39,264 nucleotides of DNA, from positions 1-39,264 of the forward strand of contig JAQWBH010000009.1 of assembly GCA_028707405.1 (NCBI GenBank). Reading direction: 5' to 3'. The notes under the pieces were generated by a model. It searched no databases. It saw only the letters and a list, made by a program, of their open reading frames with translations, and was not told the DNA's origin. Positions 25,516 to 33,590 of this stretch are shown piece after piece (position 1 is the stretch's first letter; every line of letters begins with the position of its first letter). Both the position numbers and the translations under genes were made by a program. The stretch is from Parabacteroides sp. (GTDB taxonomy: Bacteria; Bacteroidota; Bacteroidia; Bacteroidales; Tannerellaceae).

Positions 25516-28353
25516 TCAGATTACAATATTTACAATTTTTCCCGGGACGACAATAATTTTACGCGGCGTTTTATCTTCGATCCATTTTGCGGAAAACTCA
25601 TGAGCAAGGGCTTTCTGGCCGACTTCGTCGCGCGACATATCTGCCGGTACTTCCATATTAAAACGAGTTTTGCCATTGAAGGCTATGGCATATGTTACCA
25701 TATTCTCCTTAAGGTACTCTTCGTTGTATACAGGCCATTGTGCATCGCAAACAGTTGTATCGTGTCCTAGTTTGTGCCACAATTCTTCAGCAATATGGGG
25801 AGCAAAGGGAGTCAGCGTGATGATCAGAGGCTCAATGATAGCCTTCTTGTTACATTTCAAAGCACTCAGTTCATTCAAGCAAATCATAAATGCACTGACA
25901 GATGTGTTGTATGAGAAATGTTCGATATCGAATGTTACTTTTTTAATCAGTTTGTGAAGAGACTTGAGTTCGGTTCCGGAAGGTTCTCCTTCAATCAGTT
26001 GCAGCTCGCCTGTGTTGGTGAAGCAGATACTCCACAGTTTCTTCAGAAAACGATGAACGCCATCGATACCGTTTGTATCCCACGGTTTAGACTGGTCGAG
26101 CGGGCCGAGGAACATTTCATACAGACGAAGCGTATCAGCACCATATTTCTCAACAATCATATCCGGATTGACTACATTAAACATCGACTTCGACATTTTT
26201 TCAATAGCCCAACCACAGATGTATTTGCCATTCTCTAGAACGAATTCTGCTGTCTTATATTCCGGATTCCAATTACGGAAGGCTTCAACATCCAACACAT
26301 CGTTGCTGACAATATTTACATCCACATGCAATGGCGTTATTTCATATTTATCTTTCAGATTCAGAGAAACGAAAGTATTCGTACCATTGATACGATATAC
26401 AAAGTTCGAACGTCCCTGTATCATCCCTTGATTAATCAGTTTCTTAAATGGTTCATTTTCACAGACGAAGCCTCTGTCGTAAAGAAATTTGTTCCAGAAG
26501 CGACTATAAATCAAATGGCCTGTAGCATGTTCAATGCCACCTATATACAAGTCTACATTACGCCAATACTCGTCAACTTGTTTATCAACCAACGCTTTGT
26601 TGTTATGTGGATCCATATAACGGAGATAGTATGCTGATGAACCGGCGAAACCGGGCATTGTACAAAGTTCGAGTGCAAAAACAGTTTTATTGTCAATTTT
26701 TGATACTTCTACGACTTCTTTCTTTTGTGTGTCCCAAGCCCATTTTGCAGCATGTCCGAGGGGAGGTTCTCCTGTTTCGGTAGGCAGAAACTTATCTACT
26801 TCGGGCAATTTCAGCGGGAGCTTGTCTTCTGGCAGCGGTTGAGGCATTCCATCGGCATCATAATAGATTGGGAATGGTTCGCCCCAATAGCGTTGGCGAC
26901 TGAAAATGGCATCACGTAGACGGTAGTTTACTTTTACACGTCCCAGATGATGTGACTTAACAAACTCTTTTGTTGCAGCAATAGCTTCTTTTATTGTTAG
27001 TCCGTTGAGTGAAAGATCGCAGTATGGTATTGTATCTTTGCGCGGCGAATTGCAAACGATCCCTTCCTTGGCATCAAAGCTTTCTTCACTCACATCGCAT
27101 CCTTCTATAAGCGGGATAATGGGTAAATTGAAATGTTTGGCGAAAGCATAATCTCGGCTGTCGTGTGCCGGTACAGCCATGATAGCTCCTGTTCCATAAC
27201 CGGCCAGAACATAATCGCTGATCCAGATGGGAACTGCTTCTCCTGTAAATGGATTAATAGCATATGCACCGCTAAATACACCCGTTACTTGGCGATCAGC
27301 AATACGTTCACGTTCCGTTCGTTTCTTTGTACGATCCAAATACGCCTCAACAGTTTGTTTTTGCGCATCGGTAGTTACCTTCTCTACAAGTTCGCTTTCC
27401 GGCGCCAACACCATAAACGTGACACCGAACATTGTGTCGGCACGTGTTGTAAATATAGTAAATTCTAAATCATTGTCTTTTACCTTGAAGCGTATTTCTG
27501 CACCTTCGCTACGACCGATCCAGTTGCGTTGCGTCTCTTTCAACGATTCGCTCCAATCGATGACATCCAAACCATCCAGTAATCGTTGAGCATATGCTGA
27601 AACGCGAAGGCACCACTGCCGCATCACTTTCTGTTCTACCGGATAACCTCCGCGAGCCGATACGCCGTTGATTACTTCATCGTTAGCAAGAACTGTGCCC
27701 AGCTTTGCACACCAATTAACCATCGTTTCGCCACGATAGGCAATTCGATAATTCATCAATGTTTTTTGTTGTTCGACATGACTCATGGTGTTCCATTCTT
27801 CAGCTGTAAAGCTTAACTCTTCGCTGCAAGCAATGTTCAAGCCTTTTGTCCCTTGAGCAGCAAACATATCCATCAGTTCACTGATCGGACGAGCTTGTTT
27901 TTTATTGTTGCAATAATAACTGTTGAACATCTGGATGAATGCCCATTGTGTCCATTTATAATATTGCGGATCGCAAGTACGAACCTCACGACTCCAGTCA
28001 TAGGAGAATCCGATTTTATCCATCTGCTCGCGATAACGGGCGATATTCTTTTTTGTTGTTACTTCCGGATGTTGACCTGTTTGAATAGCATATTGTTCGG
28101 CAGGCAAGCCATAGGAATCATAACCCATCGGATGCAGAACATTGAAACCCTGCAAGCGTTTGAATCGGGAATAAATATCAGAAGCGATGTATCCAAGAGG
28201 ATGACCTACATGCAGTCCTGCTCCCGAAGGATATGGGAACATATCCAATACGTAATACTTCGGTTTGTCAGCGTCCATCTCAACCTTATACACCTGATTG
28301 GCAATCCAGTTCTCATGCCATCTTTTTTCAATTTCTCTGAAATTGTATTCCAT
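25516..28353 (-). CDS. leuS: Leucyl-tRNA synthetase
   Basis: A class I aminoacyl-tRNA synthetase of 945 residues, the expected size for a Bacteroidales LeuS. The HIGH signature reads HVGH (about residues 48-51) in the [18 protein letters not shown] context, and KMSKS is at about 719-723. The inserted editing domain (CP1) is intact, with the Thr-rich motif TTRADTMFG near 302, and the C-terminal anticodon-binding helical domain is present. The frame opens with a GTG at 28356; the ATG at 28353 is the better start. A -7 element lies 40 bp upstream. Confidence 0.97.
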   Translation of the reverse strand: MEYNFREIEKRWHENWIANQVYKVEMDADKPKYYVLDMFPYPSGAGLHVGHPLGYIASDIYSRFKRLQGFNVLHPMGYDSYGLPAEQYAIQTGQHPEVTTKKNIARYREQMDKIGFSYDWSREVRTCDPQYYKWTQWAFIQMFNSYYCNNKKQARPISELMDMFAAQGTKGLNIACSEELSFTAEEWNTMSHVEQQKTLMNYRIAYRGETMVNWCAKLGTVLANDEVINGVSARGGYPVEQKVMRQWCLRVSAYAQRLLDGLDVIDWSESLKETQRNWIGRSEGAEIRFKVKDNDLEFTIFTTRADTMFGVTFMVLAPESELVEKVTTDAQKQTVEAYLDRTKKRTERERIADRQVTGVFSGAYAINPFTGEAVPIWISDYVLAGYGTGAIMAVPAHDSRDYAFAKHFNLPIIPLIEGCDVSEESFDAKEGIVCNSPRKDTIPYCDLSLNGLTIKEAIAATKEFVKSHHLGRVKVNYRLRDAIFSRQRYWGEPFPIYYDADGMPQPLPEDKLPLKLPEVDKFLPTETGEPPLGHAAKWAWDTQKKEVVEVSKIDNKTVFALELCTMPGFAGSSAYYLRYMDPHNNKALVDKQVDEYWRNVDLYIGGIEHATGHLIYSRFWNKFLYDRGFVCENEPFKKLINQGMIQGRSNFVYRINGTNTFVSLNLKDKYEITPLHVDVNIVSNDVLDVEAFRNWNPEYKTAEFVLENGKYICGWAIEKMSKSMFNVVNPDMIVEKYGADTLRLYEMFLGPLDQSKPWDTNGIDGVHRFLKKLWSICFTNTGELQLIEGEPSGTELKSLHKLIKKVTFDIEHFSYNTSVSAFMICLNELSALKCNKKAIIEPLIITLTPFAPHIAEELWHKLGHDTTVCDAQWPVYNEEYLKENMVTYAIAFNGKTRFNMEVPADMSRDEVGQKALAHEFSAKWIEDKTPRKIIVVPGKIVNIVI

Positions 28354-28393
28354 CACTATATATTGTTTGTTTTATCTTTTTATAATCAAGCCG

Positions 28394-28401
28394 CAAAGTT
28401 A
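28394..28401 (-). promoter_or_regulatory. Putative -7 promoter element for leuS-yitT
   Basis: The minus-strand octamer TAACTTTG is a perfect TAnnTTTG match 40 bp upstream of the leuS ATG. The surrounding 336-bp region (28354-28689) lies between divergent leuS and sigma-factor genes. Apart from the two promoter elements it holds no supported gene. Confidence 0.5.
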
Positions 28402-28646
28402 GTGAATTCTTTCATAATTACTCGCTTATCTGGCGAAATTGCTTCTAAAAAGCAGTGTGTCACTATTTTTGGAATAATCACCGGCGAAGAATAAGTATCA
28501 TGTTGAATGTTGATTTTATACTGTGCGGTAACTGTTGGCGAAACAGCGAATAGGAGTGAAGCTGCCCCAGAATGTTTATTCCATGTCAATGTGTATTAGT
28601 TGTAATGTTTCATATTATTTGGAAACGAATATACGAGAGGAATTCA

Positions 28647-28654
28647 TATATTTG
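28647..28654 (+). promoter_or_regulatory. Putative -7 promoter element for the ECF sigma gene
   Basis: The plus-strand octamer TATATTTG matches TAnnTTTG and lies 35 bp upstream of the GTG start. A TTTG at 28618-28621 is 25 bp further upstream, longer than the usual -33 spacing. Confidence 0.45.
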
Positions 28655-28689
28655 CAATAATTTCATAAAAATCACAAGAATAGGAACCC

Positions 28690-29286
28690 GTGGCAGATGC
28701 AGAAATAAATCATTTAGGGCGATTAGTCTCTGAAGATAATCGCAAAGCTTTTAATATGCTTTTTGAAGTATATTACGATGAGGTGTTTCGTTTTGCCTAT
28801 TATTTTTTGAAAGATAAAGAAGCCTGTCGCGATGTTGTTATGGATGTTTTCTTTTCTATCTGGCAATCACGCAAAAAACTGCGTGATATTACAAATATGG
28901 AAGCGTACCTTTATATTGTCACAAAGAATGCAGCTTCGCATTATCTGAGTAAGAATTCACATCGTGCCACTATTTCATTGGATGAAATTCCGGTGCAGAT
29001 AGAAGATAGCGGAAGTGCTTCACCTGTTGACAAACTGACTAATCAAGAGATAGAATCAATACTTGCCAAAGTGATTGACGAGTTGCCTGAACGATGTAGA
29101 ATGATCTTTCTTCTTGCCCGACAAAAAGGACTGAAAACAAAAGAAATAAGCGACGTTCTGTCAATAAGCGAAAGTACTGTTCGGGTGCAGATGAAAGTAG
29201 CAATTGAAAAAATTATTGCTAAACTCCGGCCGTATTTTCCGGATCTGACATTGACGATTCTTTTTACTTTGTTCTTTGGCAACTAA
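28690..29286 (+). CDS. ECF-type RNA polymerase sigma factor (FecI-like)
   Basis: A 198-residue sigma-70 family protein with region 2 (about 22-90: AFNMLFEVYYDEVFRFAY, then DVFFSIWQSRKKLRD) and region 4 (about 125-180: LPERCRMIFLLARQKGLKT, KEISDVLSISESTVRVQM). A hydrophobic C-terminal tail follows. The start is GTG, because the in-frame stop TAG is three codons upstream and the next ATG lies inside region 2. Bacteroidetes ECF factors of this type usually have a FecR anti-sigma gene and a SusC/D pair next to them. Neither is present here, so control must act elsewhere or at the level of expression. Confidence 0.9.
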   Translation: MADAEINHLGRLVSEDNRKAFNMLFEVYYDEVFRFAYYFLKDKEACRDVVMDVFFSIWQSRKKLRDITNMEAYLYIVTKNAASHYLSKNSHRATISLDEIPVQIEDSGSASPVDKLTNQEIESILAKVIDELPERCRMIFLLARQKGLKTKEISDVLSISESTVRVQMKVAIEKIIAKLRPYFPDLTLTILFTLFFGN

Positions 29287-29299
29287 TGCTTCTATTTCT

Positions 29300-30520
29300 T
29301 TATTGCCTATTTGATGAAATCAGTTTTTGGAAATTTGATGATTTTATTTTGTTCGCTTTTGAATAATCCAGATGCATCATTTCCAGGCAAATCGTTATCC
29401 AGATCACAGCGCAAGGCCAGGCTTTGAGCACAAAAGGTGTGATGAACCCCTTTCGGATAGGCGGCGGAACCAGTTCGGTTGTGGACAGTCCTACAACAAT
29501 CAGAGTAGTTATTAGTAGGAAAAAGTTATAATTACGGTTAGGTGACGGACTGCATACGTACCATATAGCCGTCCCTATCATGGCTGAAATATATCCGCTG
29601 GCTTCCGAGCCCGTGCTGAAAAGAACGACGAACAAAAGTACATTGGCAAGTAAAGAGAGACGGAAGCGGAGATATTTGTACTGAGAATGTCGGCTGTAAG
29701 GAATTGAGAATAGCAATATTCCTGGCAGAATCAGCCATAGATCGCTGTAATGTCCATTGCCGCTTATTTTTCTCACAATGCCCAGAAGCGAGATGTTTTG
29801 TGATTCGGCGAACATGTTCAGTTGGTTTTTTATTGGCAGCCGTTCGAACCATTCCATGTATTGGCTTAGTATGTAATCGCCTCCGGGAGCAATGAGCAAC
29901 GGCAATCCCAAAAGCAGGACAAACCAGAATATGCACGAAAGAATCAGTTTTCTTTTATGTTTTGAAAAGAAAAAGAATGCCAGTCCTACAATCGGATATA
30001 TCTTGATCAGCGTTCCCAAGAGTATGAAGAAAGCAGCCCAGAAATCTTTCTCTTTTTCAATCATGACAAATGATAGAATGATGAAGGCAGCAACTGAAAT
30101 ATTGAACTGTTGTACACCTTGAGCCGTCATCAGTTCACAAAGAGAGAACCAGCCAATAATAATCTTTCGTTGTGAAGATAGAGGCAACTGTTTGATGGCA
30201 TAAAACAGAAACAACGTGTTTGCCAAAACCCAGGCAATCATTCCAAGCCATTCAGGCATCAGCGAGAACGGTGCAATAACGAAAGCAAAAAGAGGTCCGT
30301 AATGATTGAGGTCATAATATTCTGCCGGGTACTCAATATATAGGTGCTGACCGTTGACAACGTGCGGAAAAACATATTCGAATATCTTGTAATTGTTATA
30401 TTTCCCCATTAACAGTTTGACAATGGCGTACACCAGACCGGAAGTCATCCACACATAAAATAACGTTCGTCCTTTATTAAAAGGCGCACGTCGGGAAAGC
30501 GACACAAAAATATTATTCAT
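29300..30520 (-). CDS. GT87/DUF2029-type polytopic glycosyltransferase
   Basis: A 406-residue polytopic protein with about ten TM helices. The N-terminal periplasmic loop YIEYPAEYYDLNHYGPLF (about 60-77) carries acidic residues in the position of the catalytic Asp of GT-C enzymes. The family (DUF2029/GT87) contains polyprenyl-phosphate mannosyltransferases such as mycobacterial PimE-like proteins. The acceptor here is unknown. It is convergent with the sigma gene (13-bp gap) and has its own -7 element 116 bp upstream. Confidence 0.75.
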   Translation of the reverse strand: MNNIFVSLSRRAPFNKGRTLFYVWMTSGLVYAIVKLLMGKYNNYKIFEYVFPHVVNGQHLYIEYPAEYYDLNHYGPLFAFVIAPFSLMPEWLGMIAWVLANTLFLFYAIKQLPLSSQRKIIIGWFSLCELMTAQGVQQFNISVAAFIILSFVMIEKEKDFWAAFFILLGTLIKIYPIVGLAFFFFSKHKRKLILSCIFWFVLLLGLPLLIAPGGDYILSQYMEWFERLPIKNQLNMFAESQNISLLGIVRKISGNGHYSDLWLILPGILLFSIPYSRHSQYKYLRFRLSLLANVLLFVVLFSTGSEASGYISAMIGTAIWYVCSPSPNRNYNFFLLITTLIVVGLSTTELVPPPIRKGFITPFVLKAWPCAVIWITICLEMMHLDYSKANKIKSSNFQKLISSNRQ

Positions 30521-30595
30521 TCACTGCTCAATTTTATGATACGTTTTTTCGGTACCGTTTGTAGGTATTCTCTCCGATGCGCATATTCTCTTATA

Positions 30596-30615
30596 TATAA
30601 TCCAAAAGGATTATA
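30596..30615. repeat. Perfect 8-bp inverted repeat (TATAATCC-AAAA-GGATTATA)
   Basis: A perfect palindromic hairpin sequence with a 4-base loop, 37 bp after the cassette A barrel gene stop and just downstream of the GT87 promoter element. It could terminate transcription of cassette A or act as an operator in the GT87 leader. There is no U-tract on the minus strand. Confidence 0.5.
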
Positions 30616-30636
30616 ACATCACTCTCATTTCGACCG

Positions 30637-30644
30637 CAAAGATA
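30637..30644 (-). promoter_or_regulatory. Putative -7 promoter element for the GT87 gene
   Basis: The minus-strand octamer TATCTTTG matches TAnnTTTG, between the barrel gene stop (30653) and the GT87 start (30520). It implies a leader of about 110 bases containing the inverted repeat at 30596-30615. Confidence 0.45.
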
Positions 30645-30652
30645 GGTATTTA

Positions 30653-31336
30653 TTAGAACATGTAATATAAGCTGGCTGATAAACTGTGATAATGTGAGTT
30701 CCAATGATTCTTCATGGATTTATTCCACTGATAATCCTTTTCTGTAGGATCTACCATGAATTTGAAGTAGCATTTCTCTACATAATATTTATATTTCAGT
30801 TCTGCTTTTATATGTCTGAATCTTATATTAATGCCGGCTTGTGGAGTAATAGAATAATAACGGCGTCTATCAGTTATGTCTTCATAAGCCAACTTTTCTT
30901 TATACAAATAATTAAGTCTCTCCTTTTCTTGATCTTGTAAATAGCTTAATCCCATTCCCAAAAACAGATTAATCAATCGATCATGGACGAAGATGTAGTT
31001 ATATCCTGCTTCTAAACCCCAAAGTCTTTTATATTTCTCATTATATACAGGATTGGTCTTACTCAATTCAGCTATATTTTTTTCGTTGATATTGTTTATG
31101 TATAATGGAATATCCATGTATAATAGATGCCTGTTTGACAGATTGTACTGTAAGTCCATTTCAAAAGGTTTTATTTCATTGTTTCCATTTTTGAATTTAT
31201 AACCAAATCCTATACTGAAACGATACTCTTTCACAGGAGAACTTGGGGTTAGTTCATCAAAAGAACTTTGTGCCAGCATTGTAGTTGGCGCAAATAAACA
31301 AGCTGCTAAAATAGATAATAAAATAACTCTCTGCAT
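30653..31336 (-). CDS. Outer-membrane beta-barrel-like protein, cassette A
   Basis: A 227-residue protein with a Sec signal peptide (residues 1-22, ending MLA-QS). The mature part alternates hydrophobic and polar residues in short strands (RFSIGFGYKF, EMDLQYNLSNRHLLYMDIPLY, GLEAGYNYIFV, YSITPQAGINIRF, KAELKYKYYV) and ends in LSASLYYMF. A C-terminal Phe is usual for outer-membrane barrels. It is clearly homologous to the protein encoded at 35445-36200, which shares the order GxGY, YMxIP, GYNY, YYSIxPQxGI, KYKxY and SLYYxF. It is the last gene of cassette A. No enzyme motif is visible, so its function is unknown. Confidence 0.7.
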   Translation of the reverse strand: MQRVILLSILAACLFAPTTMLAQSSFDELTPSSPVKEYRFSIGFGYKFKNGNNEIKPFEMDLQYNLSNRHLLYMDIPLYINNINEKNIAELSKTNPVYNEKYKRLWGLEAGYNYIFVHDRLINLFLGMGLSYLQDQEKERLNYLYKEKLAYEDITDRRRYYSITPQAGINIRFRHIKAELKYKYYVEKCYFKFMVDPTEKDYQWNKSMKNHWNSHYHSLSASLYYMF

Positions 31337-31450
31337 ATTTTGTTGATTTTATGTTTATTCTTTGTATTATCAAATACTTCACTCAAAGAGAAATAATTTG
31401 TTCCATCTTTTGATGAGAAGTTATCATCGGTTTAGCCTTAGTTATTGTTT

Positions 31451-31497
31451 TAAATCTGCAAGTTCTACATTCAAAAGTGTAAAAACTTGCAGATTTA
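31451..31497. repeat. Perfect 14-bp inverted repeat upstream of the cassette A barrel gene
   Basis: TAAATCTGCAAGTT (31451-31464) is exactly mirrored by AACTTGCAGATTTA (31484-31497), with a 19-base spacer. The spacer contains CACTTTTG on the minus strand, one base from the -7 consensus. It sits in the 223-bp gap between the DUF4827-like gene and the barrel gene. It can be read as a terminator/attenuator hairpin or as an operator around a weak promoter. Confidence 0.6.
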
Positions 31498-31559
31498 TCA
31501 AAAAATTTGTGTTGTTTTATTGTTGTTTATTAGTGCATAAGTGTTTTATTAAGAGGCGA

Positions 31560-32129
31560 CTATTTAGAGTAAATGAAATCTATTCGTTCAAAGTAAATAG
31601 GCATGTATACCGATAGCTGATACAGACTTCCATGCGTGAAAGGCACAATCATACTGACAGAAGAACTGTCTCCTACGAACTTTAAAGCACTGGCTAGTCC
31701 TTCGCTTAGGAAGTATTTGTCGGAGTTGTAAGTGCCTCCGTTGTCTATATATTTGAATTTTATTGGCCATTTAGTCCATTCTTTATCCGGTTGAAATCCA
31801 TCGAAACTCCGTGTTGAATCTTTATATAGAATAACACCTTTGGCGATACAAGTAATTTCAGTTCCTAATGCGGTTTGTTTCCCTTTTCCTGAATTAGTAA
31901 CATGAAGATATGATCCATTGTCGAGTAGGATAAATTCACTGTCCTTAAAGATCCCATTTTTGGGATACTCTTTTATTACTTTGAAGCCATGTTTGTCCAT
32001 AAAGTTATTAATGACTTCTTGTTCGGTCGCTCTAACTTCTTCGTAAGTAACTACCTCTTTCTGACATGAAGCAAATAATGTACATATACAGATTCCGATT
32101 AGTAATATAATTTTTTTTTCGTTTGTCAT
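31560..32129 (-). CDS. DUF4827-like lipoprotein, cassette A
   Basis: A 189-residue lipoprotein: hydrophobic residues 6-20 (IILLIGICICTLFAS) then Cys22 as the lipidation site. After a helix (EVRATEQEVINNFMDKHG), strands such as FILLDNGSYLHV and GTEITCIAKGVILY follow. This pattern resembles DUF4827 proteins, which have an FKBP-like fold and are common in Bacteroides. I cannot confirm peptidyl-prolyl isomerase activity from sequence. The ATG lies 2 bp after the stop of the upstream lipoprotein gene, so the two are one transcript. No equivalent is seen in cassette B. Confidence 0.65.
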   Translation of the reverse strand: MTNEKKIILLIGICICTLFASCQKEVVTYEEVRATEQEVINNFMDKHGFKVIKEYPKNGIFKDSEFILLDNGSYLHVTNSGKGKQTALGTEITCIAKGVILYKDSTRSFDGFQPDKEWTKWPIKFKYIDNGGTYNSDKYFLSEGLASALKFVGDSSSVSMIVPFTHGSLYQLSVYMPIYFERIDFIYSK

Positions 32130-32131
32130 GA

Positions 32132-33088
32132 TTATAGTATTTCTATTGGGTATGAAACATGTAATGTTAATATTGCTTTTGTGCCATGGTGATTTATGAT
32201 GATGTCTCTTTCAACGGGCATTTTATTAATTCCATCAATGGATTTTCTAGCATAAAAATAGTTGTGAGGAGAGAACCCAAAACATTCAACAATTGATCTT
32301 GCGTATAGATCAATTCCTGCTCCCTTATCTAGCCTAGCTTCTGATCCTGAATTGTGATTGTACCATACTCCCATAAAGTTCTTTTTTCTGAAACATACTT
32401 CGACTTTTACGACTGGGATTAAATTATCTTTTGTATTGTGGCAATTAACCCAAACTTTGTTTTTTCCATTTTTTTCTTCAGAAATACCATTTACACCAGA
32501 TGTTGCTTTAAGAATATTTGTTTGCGGAGGAGTAAGCCCCAGTTTTCTTAATTGAGAATACGAGGTTATGTCTTTAAGTGAAGTGATTTCCCCATTTATA
32601 ATAACATTTCCATCCTTGTCTGCAATTTTTGATAGATTTTCATCACTTATAGGAAGATATGCAGAGTAATCATCTCCTTCTTCTGGAAAATATAAGGAAG
32701 AAAATTTAGATTTGAATTCTTCGTATCCATCTTTTTTTTCATAATAATAATCGGCTTCATTCATCGCTTCAATATATGTGTCATATAGAGAGGTAAATCC
32801 AGCTTCCTTTAGAGCGAGAACTTGGTTTATATTTGTATTACTGTATGCGTCTTTCATTATTCTATTTGTTATTATAGGTATTGTAGATATCTTTTTTGAT
32901 AAATCAATCATTTGCTCTTTGCTACTAAAAGATAAAGTTCCATTTTTGTTTTCAAAGCTTATGTTACATAGGCATATTTGTTTACTATTTGAATTTTCTT
33001 TGTTTAATAATTCTGTATTTTCTTCATTTGAGCATGAAGAAATAAGAAGCAGCAATGCAGGAACTGCAATTTTTTTTAATAGATTCAT
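32132..33088 (-). CDS. Uncharacterised lipoprotein, cassette A
   Basis: A 318-residue protein with a lipoprotein signal (LLLLISSCSNEE, Cys19). I recognise no domain. The first half is helical and polar, with many Lys, Glu and Asn. The C-terminal half from about residue 210 is beta-rich with repeated aromatics (KVWVNCHNTKDNLIPVVKV, GVWYNHNSGSEARLDKGAGI) and three Cys in the mature part. It occupies the same slot as the unrelated 204-residue lipoprotein of cassette B. Base composition is more AT-rich than in the housekeeping genes, in line with accessory DNA. Confidence 0.7.
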   Translation of the reverse strand: MNLLKKIAVPALLLLISSCSNEENTELLNKENSNSKQICLCNISFENKNGTLSFSSKEQMIDLSKKISTIPIITNRIMKDAYSNTNINQVLALKEAGFTSLYDTYIEAMNEADYYYEKKDGYEEFKSKFSSLYFPEEGDDYSAYLPISDENLSKIADKDGNVIINGEITSLKDITSYSQLRKLGLTPPQTNILKATSGVNGISEEKNGKNKVWVNCHNTKDNLIPVVKVEVCFRKKNFMGVWYNHNSGSEARLDKGAGIDLYARSIVECFGFSPHNYFYARKSIDGINKMPVERDIIINHHGTKAILTLHVSYPIEIL

Positions 33089-33147
33089 AATTTTTTGTAT
33101 GTAGTTAATAAAAATGATTTGTATTGCTAGATTTTTATAAGTTTAAA

Positions 33148-33381
33148 CTATTCTCTTTGATCAATATTAGTTCTTATCTGTAGAGATTTTATTTGTTTCA
33201 AAGTAATATGGAGAGTTATTTTATATCTTGCAGATTTCTGTATATTGTTACCATTCGTTATAACTTCAATTGATCTGGTATGTTTGTCAGTCCCAGTAAT
33301 AAGGTAAACATTTTTTTTAGCAAAACACGGTAATATTGTAATTACAAAGAGTATAATGATAATTAATGTTTTCTTTTTCAT
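33148..33381 (-). CDS. Truncated DUF3244-like secreted protein, cassette A
   Basis: A 77-residue protein with a Sec signal (residues 1-21, ILPCFA-KK) almost identical in pattern to the 119-residue cassette B protein (MKxKTLxIIILxxxTxLxCFAKK, then TRSI). The match continues to about residue 70 and then stops, so the C-terminal strands of the DUF3244 fold are missing. No continuation of the fold is found in the 59 bp that follow. It is probably a decaying copy, yet it keeps a full promoter region. It is in the same position relative to the regulator as in cassette B. Confidence 0.6.
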   Translation of the reverse strand: MKKKTLIIIILFVITILPCFAKKNVYLITGTDKHTRSIEVITNGNNIQKSARYKITLHITLKQIKSLQIRTNIDQRE

Positions 33382-33403
33382 TCTGATTATTTTAGATTTT
33401 GTT

Positions 33404-33411
33404 CAAAAGTA
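33404..33411 (-). promoter_or_regulatory. -7 promoter element, cassette A
   Basis: The minus-strand octamer TACTTTTG matches TAnnTTTG 22 bp upstream of the DUF3244-like ATG. The same octamer occurs in the same position in cassette B (37357-37364). Confidence 0.6.
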
Positions 33412-33445
33412 GTCTTGCTTATTAGTAAATCTATTAAAAAGGTAT

Positions 33446-33471
33446 TTTTTCTGTAGGACAAAGTGTTTCTT
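33446..33471. promoter_or_regulatory. Conserved 26-bp element upstream of the cassette A promoter
   Basis: On the plus strand: TTTTTC, three variable bases, AGGACAAA, three variable bases, TTTCTT. It matches the element at 37398-37423 at 21 of 26 positions and ends 34 bp upstream of the -7 octamer. A half-copy (TGGACAG) lies 86 bp further upstream at 33541-33547. It is a candidate activator site for the cassette regulator. Confidence 0.5.
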
Positions 33472-33510
33472 ATCTTCTTTACTATATCGCTGATATATAT
33501 TTCGTTATGA

Positions 33511-33531
33511 TTTCAGTCTAGAGGACTGAAA
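33511..33531. repeat. Perfect 8-bp inverted repeat after the cassette A regulator
   Basis: TTTCAGTC (33511-33518) and GACTGAAA (33524-33531) with a 5-base loop, 60 bp past the stop of the frameshifted regulator. It may be a terminator hairpin. No T-tract follows. Confidence 0.4.
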
Positions 33532-33590
33532 TAAATCTAATGGACAGAACGTTATCTAAATAGTTGATTTTTAATGATATTATACGCATT

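Noticed and set aside
27853-28494. 213-codon plus-strand open frame overlapping the start of leuS
   Set aside because: Antisense to conserved LeuS catalytic sequence. The part beyond leuS is promoter DNA.
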